Of a stretch of 64,000 nucleotides of DNA, positions 53,368 through 61,692 are shown piece after piece; the first letter of the stretch is position 1; each line of letters begins with the position of its first letter. The notes under the pieces are model-generated. The model saw nothing but the letters and a program-made list of their open reading frames with translations. It was not told the origin of the DNA and made no database searches. Position numbers and translations under genes: made by a program. This stretch comes from Polynucleobacter sp. TSB-Sco08W16 (lineage in GTDB: Bacteria > Pseudomonadota > Gammaproteobacteria > Burkholderiales > Burkholderiaceae): positions 930,001 to 994,000 of the forward strand of contig NZ_CP061291.1 in the NCBI RefSeq assembly GCF_018687455.1, read 5' to 3'.

Positions 53368-54006
53368 ATGAATACAAAACTGAATAATCGACCGCTTTAC
53401 GAAGATGTAGCCGATCGACTTCGTGAGCAGATATTTAGCAAGCAAATAGCTCCTGGAAGCTGGCTAGATGAACAAGGCCTGGCTGAACAATTCGGGATTA
53501 GTCGCACACCCATGCGTGAGGCAATCAAAGTATTGGCATCGGAAGGTCTGGTAACGATCAAAATGCGCCGCGGTGCATATGTAACCGAAGTAGCCAGAAA
53601 AGATTTAGAGCAGATTTTTACAATCCTCTCCCTGCTTGAAGGTGAAGCAGCTAGGGAAACGGCGACTAAAGCTACAGAGGAAGAGTTAAACCAGCTCGAC
53701 TATTGGCATCACCGCCTTGAAAAAGCAGCGGCAGATAGAGATATAGAGCAATTCTTTGAAATTAATGGCAAATTTCATGAATTAATACAAGAAATTGCTG
53801 GAAATCGATGGATGAATGGCGTTATTGCCGATTTGCGAAAAGTACTAAAACTGCATCGCAGGGATTCTCTCACCAGTACCGGAAGACTGCAAAATTCTCT
53901 TATCGAGCATCGTGAAATTCTGAATGCCCTATTAAAACGAGATCAAGTGGTAGCTGAAAAGGCTATGCGAAATCATCTAGCTAGAGGTCTTGAAGCACTT
54001 CGCTAA
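53368..54006 (+). CDS. GntR-family regulator (FCD subfamily)
   Basis: A 212-residue transcription factor. The winged helix spans about residues 8-75, with LYEDVADRLREQIFSKQIAPGSWLDE given in part as YEDVADRLREQI and the recognition helix FGISRTPMREAIKVL. The C-terminal FCD domain keeps ligand/metal residues in NGKFHELI, EHREIL and MRNHLARG. The ATG at 53368 is directly after the palindrome; an upstream in-frame start would lie inside the promoter. Divergence from the mutase operon suggests it senses a propionate-pathway metabolite. The effector is unknown. Confidence 0.88.
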   Translation: MNTKLNNRPLYEDVADRLREQIFSKQIAPGSWLDEQGLAEQFGISRTPMREAIKVLASEGLVTIKMRRGAYVTEVARKDLEQIFTILSLLEGEAARETATKATEEELNQLDYWHHRLEKAAADRDIEQFFEINGKFHELIQEIAGNRWMNGVIADLRKVLKLHRRDSLTSTGRLQNSLIEHREILNALLKRDQVVAEKAMRNHLARGLEALR

Positions 54007-54024
54007 AATAAAAACTCTATAAAT

Positions 54025-54060
54025 AATAAAGGCTTAGAAGATTATTCTAAGCCTTTATTT
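54025..54060. terminator. bidirectional terminator, 15-bp perfect inverted repeat
   Basis: AATAAAGGCTTAGAA (54025-54039), loop GATTA, and its exact reverse complement (54045-54059), followed by TTTTA. It lies between the GntR gene (+) and the cytochrome gene (-) and can serve both. Confidence 0.85.
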
Positions 54061-54080
54061 TATGTACTACTTAACCGAAA

Positions 54081-54434
54081 TTACTTTTTGATAACAAAGT
54101 TTCCTGGCAAGGAAGCAACATAAGCTGCAATATCGTGTAAGTCCGCATCAGAGAATGCTTGAACTTGTGCGCCCATTACGGCATTGTTGCGGCCATATTT
54201 AGCGTTACCGTCACCTACTTTGTATGCCTTTAAGGCGTAGTAGATGTAATCAGGATATTGACCAGCTAATTTAGGGTAAACGGGCATGATGGGTGCATTT
54301 AAACCAGCACCATGACATGCTGCGCAATTGGCCTTTTCAACCAATGCCTGACCTTTATCAACGCTGGATGCACTGGCCACGTTAACGAGTCCAATGCTTG
54401 AGAGTAAAACTGCTGTAACTAGTGCAAATTTCAT
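54081..54434 (-). CDS. small exported cytochrome c
   Basis: A 117-residue class I cytochrome c. A signal peptide (FALVTAVLLSSIGLVNVASA, about residues 3-22) is followed by one haem site CAACH near residue 37 and a distal Met candidate in NNAVMGAQVQAFSDADLHDIAAYVASLP. It is periplasmic. The gene starts 13 bases after a second cytochrome gene on the same strand, so the pair is probably a two-gene electron-transfer unit. The partner enzyme is not adjacent, but the divergent cox-type maturation genes suggest a periplasmic-facing or membrane molybdoenzyme. Its donors are otherwise unknown. Confidence 0.88.
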   Translation of the reverse strand: MKFALVTAVLLSSIGLVNVASASSVDKGQALVEKANCAACHGAGLNAPIMPVYPKLAGQYPDYIYYALKAYKVGDGNAKYGRNNAVMGAQVQAFSDADLHDIAAYVASLPGNFVIKK

Positions 54435-54447
54435 AAACGTGCCTCTA

Positions 54448-54813
54448 TCACTTCAATGGGTTGCTAGGTGAGCTGGCAGTTTGCGCAGCATAGTATTCGC
54501 CGATGTCTGCCATATCTTGGTCAGAAAGGCTAGCGGCAATAGAACGCATCGTAGGATGCTTTCTTTCGCCCTTTTTATATTCAGCCAAAGCTGTAGCAAT
54601 GTAAGCAGCATTTTGGCCGCCTAGCATCGGAACTCGATAAACCAAGGGATAGTCAGCACGGTAGTCAGGAATGGAGTGGCAACCAGTACAAAGCCAAACT
54701 TTGCCATTTCCAGCAGCAGCGCTACCTTTAACCTCGTCAGCCTGTGCGGCAAATCCAGCAAACACCAAACCGGCGCAGATGAGCAATTTAGAAATAATTG
54801 AGAGTTTTTTCAT
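54448..54813 (-). CDS. small exported cytochrome c
   Basis: A 121-residue cytochrome c with a signal peptide (MKKLSIISKLLICAGLVFAG) and haem motif CTGCH near residue 43. A Met ligand is likely in MRSIAASLSDQDMADIGEYYAAQ. The context PDYRADYPLVYRVPMLGGQNAAYIATAL, cited here only by the part YRVPMLGGQNAAYI, is shared by cytochrome subunits found with xanthine-dehydrogenase-like enzymes. Start ATG 54813 is chosen over an in-frame TTG at 54846. It forms a pair with the following cytochrome. Confidence 0.85.
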   Translation of the reverse strand: MKKLSIISKLLICAGLVFAGFAAQADEVKGSAAAGNGKVWLCTGCHSIPDYRADYPLVYRVPMLGGQNAAYIATALAEYKKGERKHPTMRSIAASLSDQDMADIGEYYAAQTASSPSNPLK

Positions 54814-54986
54814 AGAAATCAGTTTAATAAGTTTGATTTGAATCAATCCCGGAGAGTATAGCGGAGAGCTGCCCCCTTAAGCAGTATTTGCCCATTCCGG
54901 ACCCCAAAAACAGCAGAAATACTGAAAAATAGGGGCTATTTACCTATACTTGAACATCCATTAATTGACCTTTTGATTGCCACTAA

Positions 54987-55856
54987 ATGACAAGACCTTC
55001 ACCCAATCCTTCAAGCCGCTTTGACGGCAGTCAAAGCTATGTCGCTACAGATGACTTAAAACTGGCTGTCAATGCTGCCATTGCACTCCAGCGGCCACTA
55101 CTCATTAAAGGGGAGCCAGGAACAGGCAAAACGATGTTGGCTGAAGAGGTGGCTGCAGCTCTCCAAATGCCCCTTTTGCAGTGGCACATTAAATCGACTA
55201 CCAAAGCACAACAAGGGTTATATGAATACGATGCGGTGAGTCGCTTACGTGACTCCCAGCTTGGCGATGAAAAAGTCAAAGATATTCGCAACTACATTGT
55301 CAAAGGCGTCTTATGGCAAGCCTTTGAAGCGGATGAGCCCACTGTCCTACTAATTGATGAGATCGATAAAGCAGATATCGAGTTTCCAAATGACCTCTTA
55401 CGTGAAATTGACCGGATGGAGTTTTATGTCTACGAAACTCGTGAGTTAATTAAGGCAAAGCATCGTCCCCTCGTTATCATCACCTCCAATAATGAAAAAG
55501 AATTGCCAGATGCCTTTTTGCGTCGTTGCTTCTTTCATTACATCACCTTTCCCGATGCCAACACCATGCAAAGCATCGTTGATGTTCATCATCCCAACAT
55601 CAAACAAGATCTGTTGGAAGCTGCGCTGAAAGCTTTTTATCAAATACGCTCTCTGCCAGGGATCAAGAAAAAACCCTCTACTTCTGAATTAATAGACTGG
55701 CTCAAGCTATTGCTCGCAGAGGATATTCCCCCAGAGGCGCTTTATAGCCAAGATGAAAAGATCGTGGTTCCACCATTGCATGGTGCTTTGCTAAAAAATG
55801 AGCAGGATATCCATTTGTTTGAGCGCTTAGTGATGATGAATCGCAATCACCGCTAA
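54987..55856 (+). CDS. MoxR-type AAA+ ATPase (CoxD-like)
   Basis: A 289-residue AAA+ protein with Walker A GEPGTGKT near residue 42 and Walker B VLLIDEIDKAD near 114, then ITSNNEKELPDAFLRRCFFHYI with the arginine finger region. The MoxR group works with a VWA protein to mature metalloenzymes. With the next genes it matches CoxD of CO dehydrogenase and related molybdenum hydroxylases, where it acts on active-site assembly. Divergent from the cytochrome pair. The coxE-like gene follows after 22 bases. Confidence 0.9.
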   Translation: MTRPSPNPSSRFDGSQSYVATDDLKLAVNAAIALQRPLLIKGEPGTGKTMLAEEVAAALQMPLLQWHIKSTTKAQQGLYEYDAVSRLRDSQLGDEKVKDIRNYIVKGVLWQAFEADEPTVLLIDEIDKADIEFPNDLLREIDRMEFYVYETRELIKAKHRPLVIITSNNEKELPDAFLRRCFFHYITFPDANTMQSIVDVHHPNIKQDLLEAALKAFYQIRSLPGIKKKPSTSELIDWLKLLLAEDIPPEALYSQDEKIVVPPLHGALLKNEQDIHLFERLVMMNRNHR

Positions 55857-55878
55857 TACAGACTCCTAAGCGCACTCG

Positions 55879-57054
55879 ATGTTAATTCCATTTTTCCTGA
55901 ATCTGAAAGAGGCCAAAGTGCCTGTTTCGGTGAGGGAGTTTTTAACGCTCTTAGAAGCATTAAAGTCTGGAGTGATCAATCCCTCCATAGATGAGTTTTA
56001 TCAACTCTCCAGAATGACCTTAGTTAAAGATGAGCAACACTTTGATCGCTTTGATCAGGTATTTGGCAGCTACTTTAATGGCGTAGAAAAAGTCATCGCC
56101 CTCTCTCCCGATATTCCAATGGACTGGCTAGAAAAGAAATTACAGCGAGTGCTAACGGATGAAGAAAAGGCAGCACTCCAAAAACTGGGTGGCCCAGAAG
56201 CACTTCAGAAACGTCTTGAGGAGTTGTTAAAAGAGCAAAAAGAATGGCATGGGGGTGGGAATAAATGGATTGGTGCTGGAGGCTCCTCAGCATTTGGCCA
56301 TAGTGGCTATCACCCTGAAGGAATTCGGATTGGCGGTGAAAGCGCCGGCAATCGGACCGCCATTAAAGTCTGGCAAGCCCGAGAATTTAAAGATTACGAC
56401 AGCGATCTTGCACTAGGCACGCGCAATATCAAAGTAGCCTTACGTCGTTTACGTCGCTTTGCGCGAGAAGGATCTGTTTTAGAGCTGGATTTAGATAAAA
56501 CAATTCACTCTACTGCCGCCAATGCAGGAATGCTAGATATCAAGATGCGACCTGAACGCCATAATCAAGTCAAAGTTCTGCTTCTAATGGATGTTGGTGG
56601 ATCGATGGATGACCATATCAAGCAGATTGGCGAATTGTTCTCCGCTGCCAAGGCAGAATTTAAACATCTTGAGTCTTACTATTTCCATAACTGCGTGTAC
56701 GAGAATTTATGGCAAAGCAATCGCCGCCGCAGAGATCAGGTAACTGCAACTCAAGACATCATTCATAAATATGGTCCCGACTACAAGCTGATCTTCGTAG
56801 GGGATGCCACGATGTCGCCCTATGAAATTCTGAGCCCCAATGGCTCAGTTGAATATAACAACCAGGAAGCTGGTGCCGTTTGGATAAACCGACTGCTAGA
56901 CCACTTTCCTCATTTTGCATGGCTCAATCCAGAGCCAGAGTCTATTTGGGAATACCGTCAATCTATCGACATTATGAAAAACCTCATGAAAGACCGCATG
57001 TATCCTGTGACTCTAAGTGGTCTTGAGGGTGCCATGCGTCAACTATCGAAATAA
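55879..57054 (+). CDS. VWA-domain protein (CoxE-like)
   Basis: A 391-residue protein with a C-terminal von Willebrand A domain. The metal-site motif reads MDVGGSMDDH near residue 237, so it is DxGxS where classical MIDAS sites have DxSxS; this form is common in the CoxE group. The N-terminal half (LREFLTLLEALKSG-like helices) and a glycine-rich linker near 120-155 are typical. It would partner the MoxR ATPase in maturing a molybdenum hydroxylase. No transmembrane segment is seen. RidA follows after 52 bases. Confidence 0.88.
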   Translation: MLIPFFLNLKEAKVPVSVREFLTLLEALKSGVINPSIDEFYQLSRMTLVKDEQHFDRFDQVFGSYFNGVEKVIALSPDIPMDWLEKKLQRVLTDEEKAALQKLGGPEALQKRLEELLKEQKEWHGGGNKWIGAGGSSAFGHSGYHPEGIRIGGESAGNRTAIKVWQAREFKDYDSDLALGTRNIKVALRRLRRFAREGSVLELDLDKTIHSTAANAGMLDIKMRPERHNQVKVLLLMDVGGSMDDHIKQIGELFSAAKAEFKHLESYYFHNCVYENLWQSNRRRRDQVTATQDIIHKYGPDYKLIFVGDATMSPYEILSPNGSVEYNNQEAGAVWINRLLDHFPHFAWLNPEPESIWEYRQSIDIMKNLMKDRMYPVTLSGLEGAMRQLSK

Positions 57055-57106
57055 TTTGCCAGTAAGATTCTAATATTCACATTTTTCTATTGATTGAAAC
57101 AACACT

Positions 57107-57562
57107 ATGAGCAATATTAGCGAGCGCCTTAAGACCCTTGGCATTGATTTACCGCCACCCGGACCTCCTGCGGCAGCCTATGTCATGGCAGCAACTACTG
57201 GTAATACCGTTTTTTTGTCAGGCCACATTGCTAAACGTGATGGTAAGCCCTGGGTGGGAAAGCTCGGCAAGGATATGGATACCGACACTGGTAAAGCAGC
57301 TGCGCGCGCTATCGCGATTGATTTGCTCTCAACACTACAAAATCATTTAGGCTCTTTGGAAAATGTAAAGCGCATTGTCAAAGTGATGGGGCTGGTGAAC
57401 TCTACTGGCGAATACACAGAACAACATCTTGTAGTGAATGGTTGCTCTGAATTGTTATTTGAAGTCTTTGGTGATGCCGGCAAACATGCTCGTAGTGCCT
57501 TTGGCGTAGCTCAGATCCCTTTGGGAGCATGTGTAGAAATTGAATTGATTGCTGAGATTTAA
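57107..57562 (+). CDS. RidA/YjgF-family protein
   Basis: A 151-residue protein of the RidA superfamily. GNTVFLSGHIAKRDG near residue 30 and RSAFGVAQIPLGACVEIE near the C-terminus, with the Arg and Glu of the active site, place it there. RidA removes reactive enamine/imine intermediates. This length and the PPPGPPAAAYV lead put it in a subgroup different from canonical 125-residue RidA, so deaminase activity is not certain. It sits between the coxE-like and molybdenum-cofactor genes and is convergent with the MocA-like gene, 8 bases apart. Confidence 0.88.
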   Translation: MSNISERLKTLGIDLPPPGPPAAAYVMAATTGNTVFLSGHIAKRDGKPWVGKLGKDMDTDTGKAAARAIAIDLLSTLQNHLGSLENVKRIVKVMGLVNSTGEYTEQHLVVNGCSELLFEVFGDAGKHARSAFGVAQIPLGACVEIELIAEI

Positions 57563-57570
57563 GCCATTAA

Positions 57571-58215
57571 TTATTTGCTTATCCCAAGCTTCTGGATGTC
57601 CACCTCCGTATCAACATCCAGAATAAATGCATCATGTGTTGTCTCGAAGATATGAATCAAGTTGGGATTTTGATCCATAAACGTGCGACACGTCATCCCC
57701 GGCTTCGATAGTATTGCCTCAACTACATTTCTTGAGAACAAGACCGGATTGCCCCGCTGCCCACCCACTTGTGGCATGACCATTTCATAGCCGGTCTTTC
57801 GATTAGTAAAGCGCTCAAGTAAAAGCATGAGCTCTCTAGAGCGGATATTCGGTTGATCGCAAAGACATACTGCTAAAACATCAAAGTGACTTTGCAATGA
57901 CTCAAGACCAAGTCGCACCGAGGATCCTTGACCTCTATCCGGATTTGGATTGTGAATCACACGTATTGACTGACTTAACAGCGCGCTTTGTTTGGCTAAC
58001 TCAGCATTAATAGCCTGATTATGAAAACCAGTCACAACCACTAACTCAATCGGATTTAAATCTCTTACTTCAGAAAAAAAGTTTTCTAAAAGCGTTTTTC
58101 CATCCATTTTTAGCAGGGCTTTAGGTATAGACCCCATACGACTTCCCTCGCCTGCCGCCAAAAGAATAATGGCTAGACGAAGATCTGATTTCGGGGATGC
58201 ACCTATATTGCTCAT
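57571..58215 (-). CDS. MocA-like molybdenum cofactor nucleotidyltransferase
   Basis: A 214-residue NTP transferase. The nucleotide loop LLAAGEGSRMGSIPKALL is near residue 18, VVTGFHN and VCLCDQPNI follow, and QRGNPVLFSRNVVEAI is near 150. MocA cytidylates molybdopterin for xanthine-dehydrogenase-family enzymes; CTP or GTP preference cannot be told here. The ATG at 58215 leads straight into the motif. The frame runs open to 58353 but that part overlaps the divergent xdhC-like gene. No clear ribosome site is seen. Confidence 0.8.
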   Translation of the reverse strand: MSNIGASPKSDLRLAIILLAAGEGSRMGSIPKALLKMDGKTLLENFFSEVRDLNPIELVVVTGFHNQAINAELAKQSALLSQSIRVIHNPNPDRGQGSSVRLGLESLQSHFDVLAVCLCDQPNIRSRELMLLLERFTNRKTGYEMVMPQVGGQRGNPVLFSRNVVEAILSKPGMTCRTFMDQNPNLIHIFETTHDAFILDVDTEVDIQKLGISK

Positions 58216-58266
58216 TAAGGTGATAATAAATAAGAAATTCAAAAGAGAACAAATAAAAGACTTAGC

Positions 58267-59226
58267 ATGAATAGCACCGACCTCAGCGTCCTCAAATCCG
58301 CAGTGAGCTGGCTTAAATCCGGCCATCAAGTAGCCATTGCTACCGTAGTACAAACTTGGGGTTCAGCTCCTCGCCCCATTGGTTCATGGCTTGCAATCCG
58401 TCAAGATGGTCAAGTAGCGGGATCCGTATCTGGCGGGTGTGTTGAGGACGACCTAATTAATCGCGTACAAGCTGAAATTCTGACTCGCAGCAATCCTGAG
58501 ATGGTGGTTTATGGTGTGAGCCAAGAAGAAGCAGCTCGCTTCGGCCTTCCCTGCGGCGGAACTTTGCGTTTGCTGGTAGAGCCTAAACCTGAATTAGCCA
58601 TACTGGAAAAATTACTGGACTCTATTAGCTCCCATCAAGTGATGAGGCGTACCGTCACCATTGCGAATGGCAAATCGAGTTTAAGAGCCGGTAATCGCAG
58701 TGACGAGTTTTCCTGCTCAGATACCGAGATGCAAACAACTTATGGCCCACGTTGGCGCATGGTCATCATCGGTGCAGGTCAACTTTCTTTGTATACCGCC
58801 GACTTTGCCCTGGCCTCCGACTTTGAAGTGATCGTGATCGATCCGCGTGATGAGTATGCAGAAGGACTAAACCGCACTGATGTGACCTTCATCAAAGGCA
58901 TGCCTGATGACGTATTACTTGAGATTGGTGTTGATCCTCATACAGCGGTGGTAGCCCTCACCCATGATCCAAAGTTGGATGATATGGCCCTCATGGAGGC
59001 ACTAAAGTCTTCTGCCTTTTATGTTGGCGCCCTGGGGAGCCGAAAAAATACCCAAAAGCGTAAAGAACGACTACTAGAGTTTGATGTCAGCAGAGACGAA
59101 GTGGAAAAACTGCATGGCCCAGTTGGACTCTCTATCGGCGCACTCACTCCACCAGAAATCGCAGTATCGATTCTGGCGGAAGTGATTGCCGTTAAATATG
59201 GTGTTGCTGTAGCAAAGAAAATCTAA
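58267..59226 (+). CDS. XdhC/CoxF-family molybdoenzyme maturation protein
   Basis: A 319-residue protein with the N-terminal XdhC/CoxI domain (TWGSAPRPIGSWLAI near 30, GSVSGGCVEDDLI near 55, GLPCGGTLRLLVE near 97). Its C-terminal Rossmann domain begins VIIGAGQLSLYTADFA near 167. XdhC binds molybdenum cofactor, supports its sulfuration and delivers it to xanthine-dehydrogenase-like enzymes. It is divergent from the mocA-like gene with 51 bases between, and its stop codon touches the stop of parC with no gap. Confidence 0.9.
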   Translation: MNSTDLSVLKSAVSWLKSGHQVAIATVVQTWGSAPRPIGSWLAIRQDGQVAGSVSGGCVEDDLINRVQAEILTRSNPEMVVYGVSQEEAARFGLPCGGTLRLLVEPKPELAILEKLLDSISSHQVMRRTVTIANGKSSLRAGNRSDEFSCSDTEMQTTYGPRWRMVIIGAGQLSLYTADFALASDFEVIVIDPRDEYAEGLNRTDVTFIKGMPDDVLLEIGVDPHTAVVALTHDPKLDDMALMEALKSSAFYVGALGSRKNTQKRKERLLEFDVSRDEVEKLHGPVGLSIGALTPPEIAVSILAEVIAVKYGVAVAKKI

Positions 59227-61692
59227 TTAGTTTGCTTTGAGCTTGCCGTCTTTTAGGCGTGGCTCTACAAAGTGGCCTTTGCGTGCTCGATTACCCGCAA
59301 ATGACTTCAATGTTTTTGCATCCAAACTCAATTCCGTTGGCTTCCCTGCGCGACCCGCCCCTGAATAGGTGGCGCCATTAGGGCCTACAGCGATAGCGGA
59401 GGCTAAGGACTCCTTCTCATCTAAGCCCATTAAAATCACGCCTTTGCCGCCAGTAGGCAAACGCTTAAGCTCATCTAATGGGAAAACAAGTAATTTAGAG
59501 GCTTCAGACAGACAAGCTACTTGCTTCATACCAACCTGCACCTTGCTTGCACCTAAAGGTGCATCACCAGGATGTTTTGCATCAACACTGATAAACGATT
59601 TACCAGCTTTATTGCGAGTGCTCATGTCCGATACATTCGCTAAGAAGCCATAACCTGCTTTAGTAGATAGCAAGACCAGATCATCTGGTTGGCCAGCGTA
59701 ATACGCCACCATTTGCGATCCAGCAGCTAAATTGACAAAGCTAGTTAATGGTGAGCCATCACCGCGGGCGCCAGGTAGCTCGCTGACAGGTACCGTATAA
59801 ACACGTCCATCACTTCCAAAGCCCTGAATAACGTCAACGGTGCGAACCTCAAAGGTTGCATACATCGCATCACCCGCTTTGAAGCTAAATTGAGTTGCAT
59901 CGTGCTCATGACCTTGACGAACACGTACCCAACCCTTTTGTGAAACGATGACAGTCACTGGTTCATCAATGACTTTAGTTTCTGCAACAGCACGCTTATC
60001 TTCCTGAATCAAGGTGCGACGATCATCGCCAAAATCCTTGATGTCGGATTCAATTTCTTTAATGATGCGTTTACGTAAAACGGCGTCACTTTGCAGTAAG
60101 CCTTCAAGATCATCACGCTCCGTCTGGAGCGATTTAAGCTCTTGCTCAATCTTGATACCTTCTAAACGAGCCAATTGGCGCAAGCGAATATCCAGAATGT
60201 CTTCAGCCTGACGATCTGTGAGCTTAAACTCTTTGATCAAATCGACTTTGGGCTCATCGCTATTGCGAATAATCTTAATTACCTTATCAATATTGAGAAG
60301 AACGGTTAAACGCCCCTCCAAAATATGCATCCGGTCTTTTACTTTGCCGAGGCGGAACTGGGTACGACGTGTCACCGTAGCAACTCTGAACTCAACCCAC
60401 TCAGAAATAATTTCCTTTAAGCCCTTTTGACGCGGACGACCGTCATTACCAATCATCACCAAATTCATTGGCGCATTTGACTCAAGCGAGGTATGAGCCA
60501 ACAAGAGATTTACAAACTCATTGACATCAATGTTCTTACTCTTTGGCTCAAACACCAACCGTACAGCAGCATCCTTACTGGATTCATCACGCACACCATC
60601 GAGCACATTCAAGATAGTCGATTTGAGATTATTTTGCTCTGGGGTTAAGGTCTTCTTACCAACTCTTACCTTAGGATTGGTGATCTCTTCGATCTCTTGT
60701 AAAACCCGTTGTGATGAGGTTGCTGGTGGCAGCTCATTGACAACAATTTGCCATTGACCACGTGCTAATTCCTCTACAGACCAACGGGCACGAACTTTGA
60801 GGCTACCTCGCCCTGTTTCATAAATTTGGGCAATTTCCGCTGAAGAGGAAATAATTTGGCCGCCACCCGGATAGTCAGGACCGGGCATGATTTCCAGTAA
60901 ATCTGCCGTGGATAGCTTTGGCGATTTCATCAAAGCGATTGCAGCAGAAGCTACTTCACGCAAGTTATGTGAAGGAATCTCGGTAGCCATTCCGACAGCA
61001 ATACCTGAAGCGCCGTTGAGCAGCACAAAGGGCAAGCGAGCCGGTAATAACTTTGGCTCTTGAAATGAGCCGTCATAGTTCGGAGCAAAATCGACCGTAC
61101 CTTCATCAATTTCGCTGAGAAGTAATCCAGCGATCTTTGTTAAGCGTGCTTCGGTATAACGCATTGCAGCTGCACCATCACCATCACGGGAACCGAAGTT
61201 TCCTTGCCCGTCAATTAAGGGGTAGCGTAGTGAGAAACTTTGTGCCAAGCGCACCAAGGCGTCATAAGCAGATTGGTCGCCATGGGGATGAAATTTACCT
61301 AAAACGTCACCAACAACACGAGCACTTTTTACTGGTTTAGCATCTGCACGTAAACCCATTTCACTCATGGAATATAAAATTCGGCGTTGAACTGGTTTTT
61401 GACCATCAGCTACTTCAGGCAATGCACGACCCTTCACTACGCTGATGGCGTAATCTAGATAAGCGCGCTCTGCATAAACAGCGAGGGTCAAGCTATCTTT
61501 ATTGTCTTCATTCAACTCCATCGTCTTAGGATCATGGGGATCATTTGGACCTTGGGGGGAGATTGAGGAACCCTGTTTTGCTTGGGCAGGCACCTCATCT
61601 ACCTCAACAATTTCGATCTCATCGACTGGAGATGCAAATAAATCTGCTTGCTCAGCAGCGGTTTTATTACCGGGTGTCTTTTTACTAGCCAT
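59227..61692 (-). CDS. parC: DNA topoisomerase IV subunit A
   Basis: An 821-residue subunit that cleaves and rejoins DNA for chromosome decatenation. KFHPHGDQSAYDALVRLAQ near 130 and the catalytic Tyr near 178 in AAMRYTEARLT are intact. The quinolone-region Ser/Thr position is Gln-Ser in GDQSAY. The C-terminal beta-propeller part starts near 560 (GWVRVRQGHEHD). An N-terminal acidic lead of about 60 residues is extra to E. coli ParC. Its ATG overlaps the parE stop by one base (TAATG). Confidence 0.95.
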   Translation of the reverse strand: MASKKTPGNKTAAEQADLFASPVDEIEIVEVDEVPAQAKQGSSISPQGPNDPHDPKTMELNEDNKDSLTLAVYAERAYLDYAISVVKGRALPEVADGQKPVQRRILYSMSEMGLRADAKPVKSARVVGDVLGKFHPHGDQSAYDALVRLAQSFSLRYPLIDGQGNFGSRDGDGAAAMRYTEARLTKIAGLLLSEIDEGTVDFAPNYDGSFQEPKLLPARLPFVLLNGASGIAVGMATEIPSHNLREVASAAIALMKSPKLSTADLLEIMPGPDYPGGGQIISSSAEIAQIYETGRGSLKVRARWSVEELARGQWQIVVNELPPATSSQRVLQEIEEITNPKVRVGKKTLTPEQNNLKSTILNVLDGVRDESSKDAAVRLVFEPKSKNIDVNEFVNLLLAHTSLESNAPMNLVMIGNDGRPRQKGLKEIISEWVEFRVATVTRRTQFRLGKVKDRMHILEGRLTVLLNIDKVIKIIRNSDEPKVDLIKEFKLTDRQAEDILDIRLRQLARLEGIKIEQELKSLQTERDDLEGLLQSDAVLRKRIIKEIESDIKDFGDDRRTLIQEDKRAVAETKVIDEPVTVIVSQKGWVRVRQGHEHDATQFSFKAGDAMYATFEVRTVDVIQGFGSDGRVYTVPVSELPGARGDGSPLTSFVNLAAGSQMVAYYAGQPDDLVLLSTKAGYGFLANVSDMSTRNKAGKSFISVDAKHPGDAPLGASKVQVGMKQVACLSEASKLLVFPLDELKRLPTGGKGVILMGLDEKESLASAIAVGPNGATYSGAGRAGKPTELSLDAKTLKSFAGNRARKGHFVEPRLKDGKLKAN

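Noticed and set aside
53272..53445. Long N-terminal extension of the mutase frame (58 codons)
   Set aside because: It runs through the promoter and first codons of the divergent regulator, is not conserved in character, and a GTG with a good ribosome site marks the real start.
58216..58353. N-terminal extension of the MocA-like frame
   Set aside because: It overlaps the well-supported start of the XdhC-like gene on the other strand; the nucleotide-binding motif begins just after ATG 58215.
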